Positions 63,895 to 64,000 of a stretch of DNA of 64,000 bases are shown here, one piece after another; the first letter of the stretch is position 1; each line of letters starts with the position of its first letter. The position numbers were made by a program, and so were the translations under genes. The notes beneath the pieces were generated by a model. It worked only from the letters and a program-made list of their open reading frames with translations. It had not been told where the DNA came from and searched no databases. The stretch comes from Synechococcus sp. J7-Johnson (GTDB lineage: Bacteria; Cyanobacteriota; Cyanobacteriia; PCC-6307; Cyanobiaceae): contig NZ_JAGQBU010000009.1 of assembly GCF_024345795.1 (NCBI RefSeq), positions 41,263 through 105,262 of the forward strand, read 5' to 3'.

Positions 63895-64000
63895 ACTCGA
63901 GCTTGGTTCTGGCTTCCTCGTCGCCATCGCCAGTAGCGCCGTGATGTCGTGAGTTACGGCCTGCATTCCGGCTCGAATCGACTGAAATCCAGCCAGTCGG
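63892..64000 (-). other. Open frame running off the window, fused upstream of the hsdR remnant
   Basis: In phase with hsdR but on the far side of the TAA, the minus strand reads RLAGFQSIRAGMQAVTHD then ITALLAMATRKPEPSSS and stop. It continues beyond base 64000. I cannot assign it; it looks like the C terminus of another protein placed where the hsdR 5' half should be, which would mark a recombination or insertion junction at about 63890. Confidence 0.45.

Overview
The window reads as a chromosomal segment of a high-GC unicellular picocyanobacterium, of the Cyanobium / freshwater Synechococcus type. The markers are the clock kinase SasA with its KaiB-like sensor, ferredoxin-NADP reductase with a CpcD-type phycobilisome linker domain, the zwf-opcA pair, glutamate-1-semialdehyde aminomutase (C5 haem/chlorophyll route), a Psb32-like TPM protein, a high-light-inducible protein, and several families largely restricted to cyanobacteria (DUF2811, DUF3318, DUF3386, CGLD27/DUF1230, DUF6447). 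GCGATCGC (HIP1) palindromes occur at least eight times. Genus and species cannot be fixed from the sequence alone.

Layout. 1-8974: sasA (5' end cut), tRNA-Glu, an SRPBCC protein, petH, zwf-opcA, cobyrinate a,c-diamide synthase, acylphosphatase and a membrane protein. 8971-12824 (minus): folD, crtE, a PAP2-family protein and a RecD-like helicase, the last three overlapping. 12900-16779: an HD-domain receptor, the cobalt chelatase CbiX, then an unusually structured intergenic region (16225-16380) and a small DUF2811 gene. 16946-21474 (minus): GMC oxidoreductase, initiator tRNA, asparaginase, CGLD27, rsfS, DUF3318. 21592-31339: carB, small conserved proteins, an ABC exporter, an S4 RNA-binding protein, tpiA and glcD.

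31593-37487 is one tightly packed run in which hemL is followed with a one-base overlap by a complete branched-chain or neutral amino acid ABC importer (livK-H-M-G-F). Next come Rrf2 and UbiD (minus), comB, a Nit-type amidase, the wall enzymes amiC and murI, solanesyl diphosphate synthase, DoxX, a RodZ-like protein and a methyltransferase.

46543-51230 is a compact four-gene cluster that I consider the best candidate for an undescribed system. It holds a secreted protein with duplicated META domains, a single-chain aspartic peptidase with two complete retropepsin-like halves, a very long CPBP intramembrane protease with a large extracytoplasmic part, and a small acidic protein; two of its three junctions are ATGA overlaps. 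51234-61391 holds a prohibitin-like protein, a cupin, Hli, a Tat-exported phosphoesterase, a 2-oxoglutarate oxygenase, a MidA-type methyltransferase, TPM, a secreted lambda-R-like muramidase, a glycosyltransferase-like protein, a phosphoesterase and nadA.

The last 2.6 kb (61392-64000) is decayed accessory DNA: a broken patatin-like gene and a type I restriction gene (hsdR) that lacks its 5' third. No CRISPR array, rRNA or intact insertion sequence was seen.
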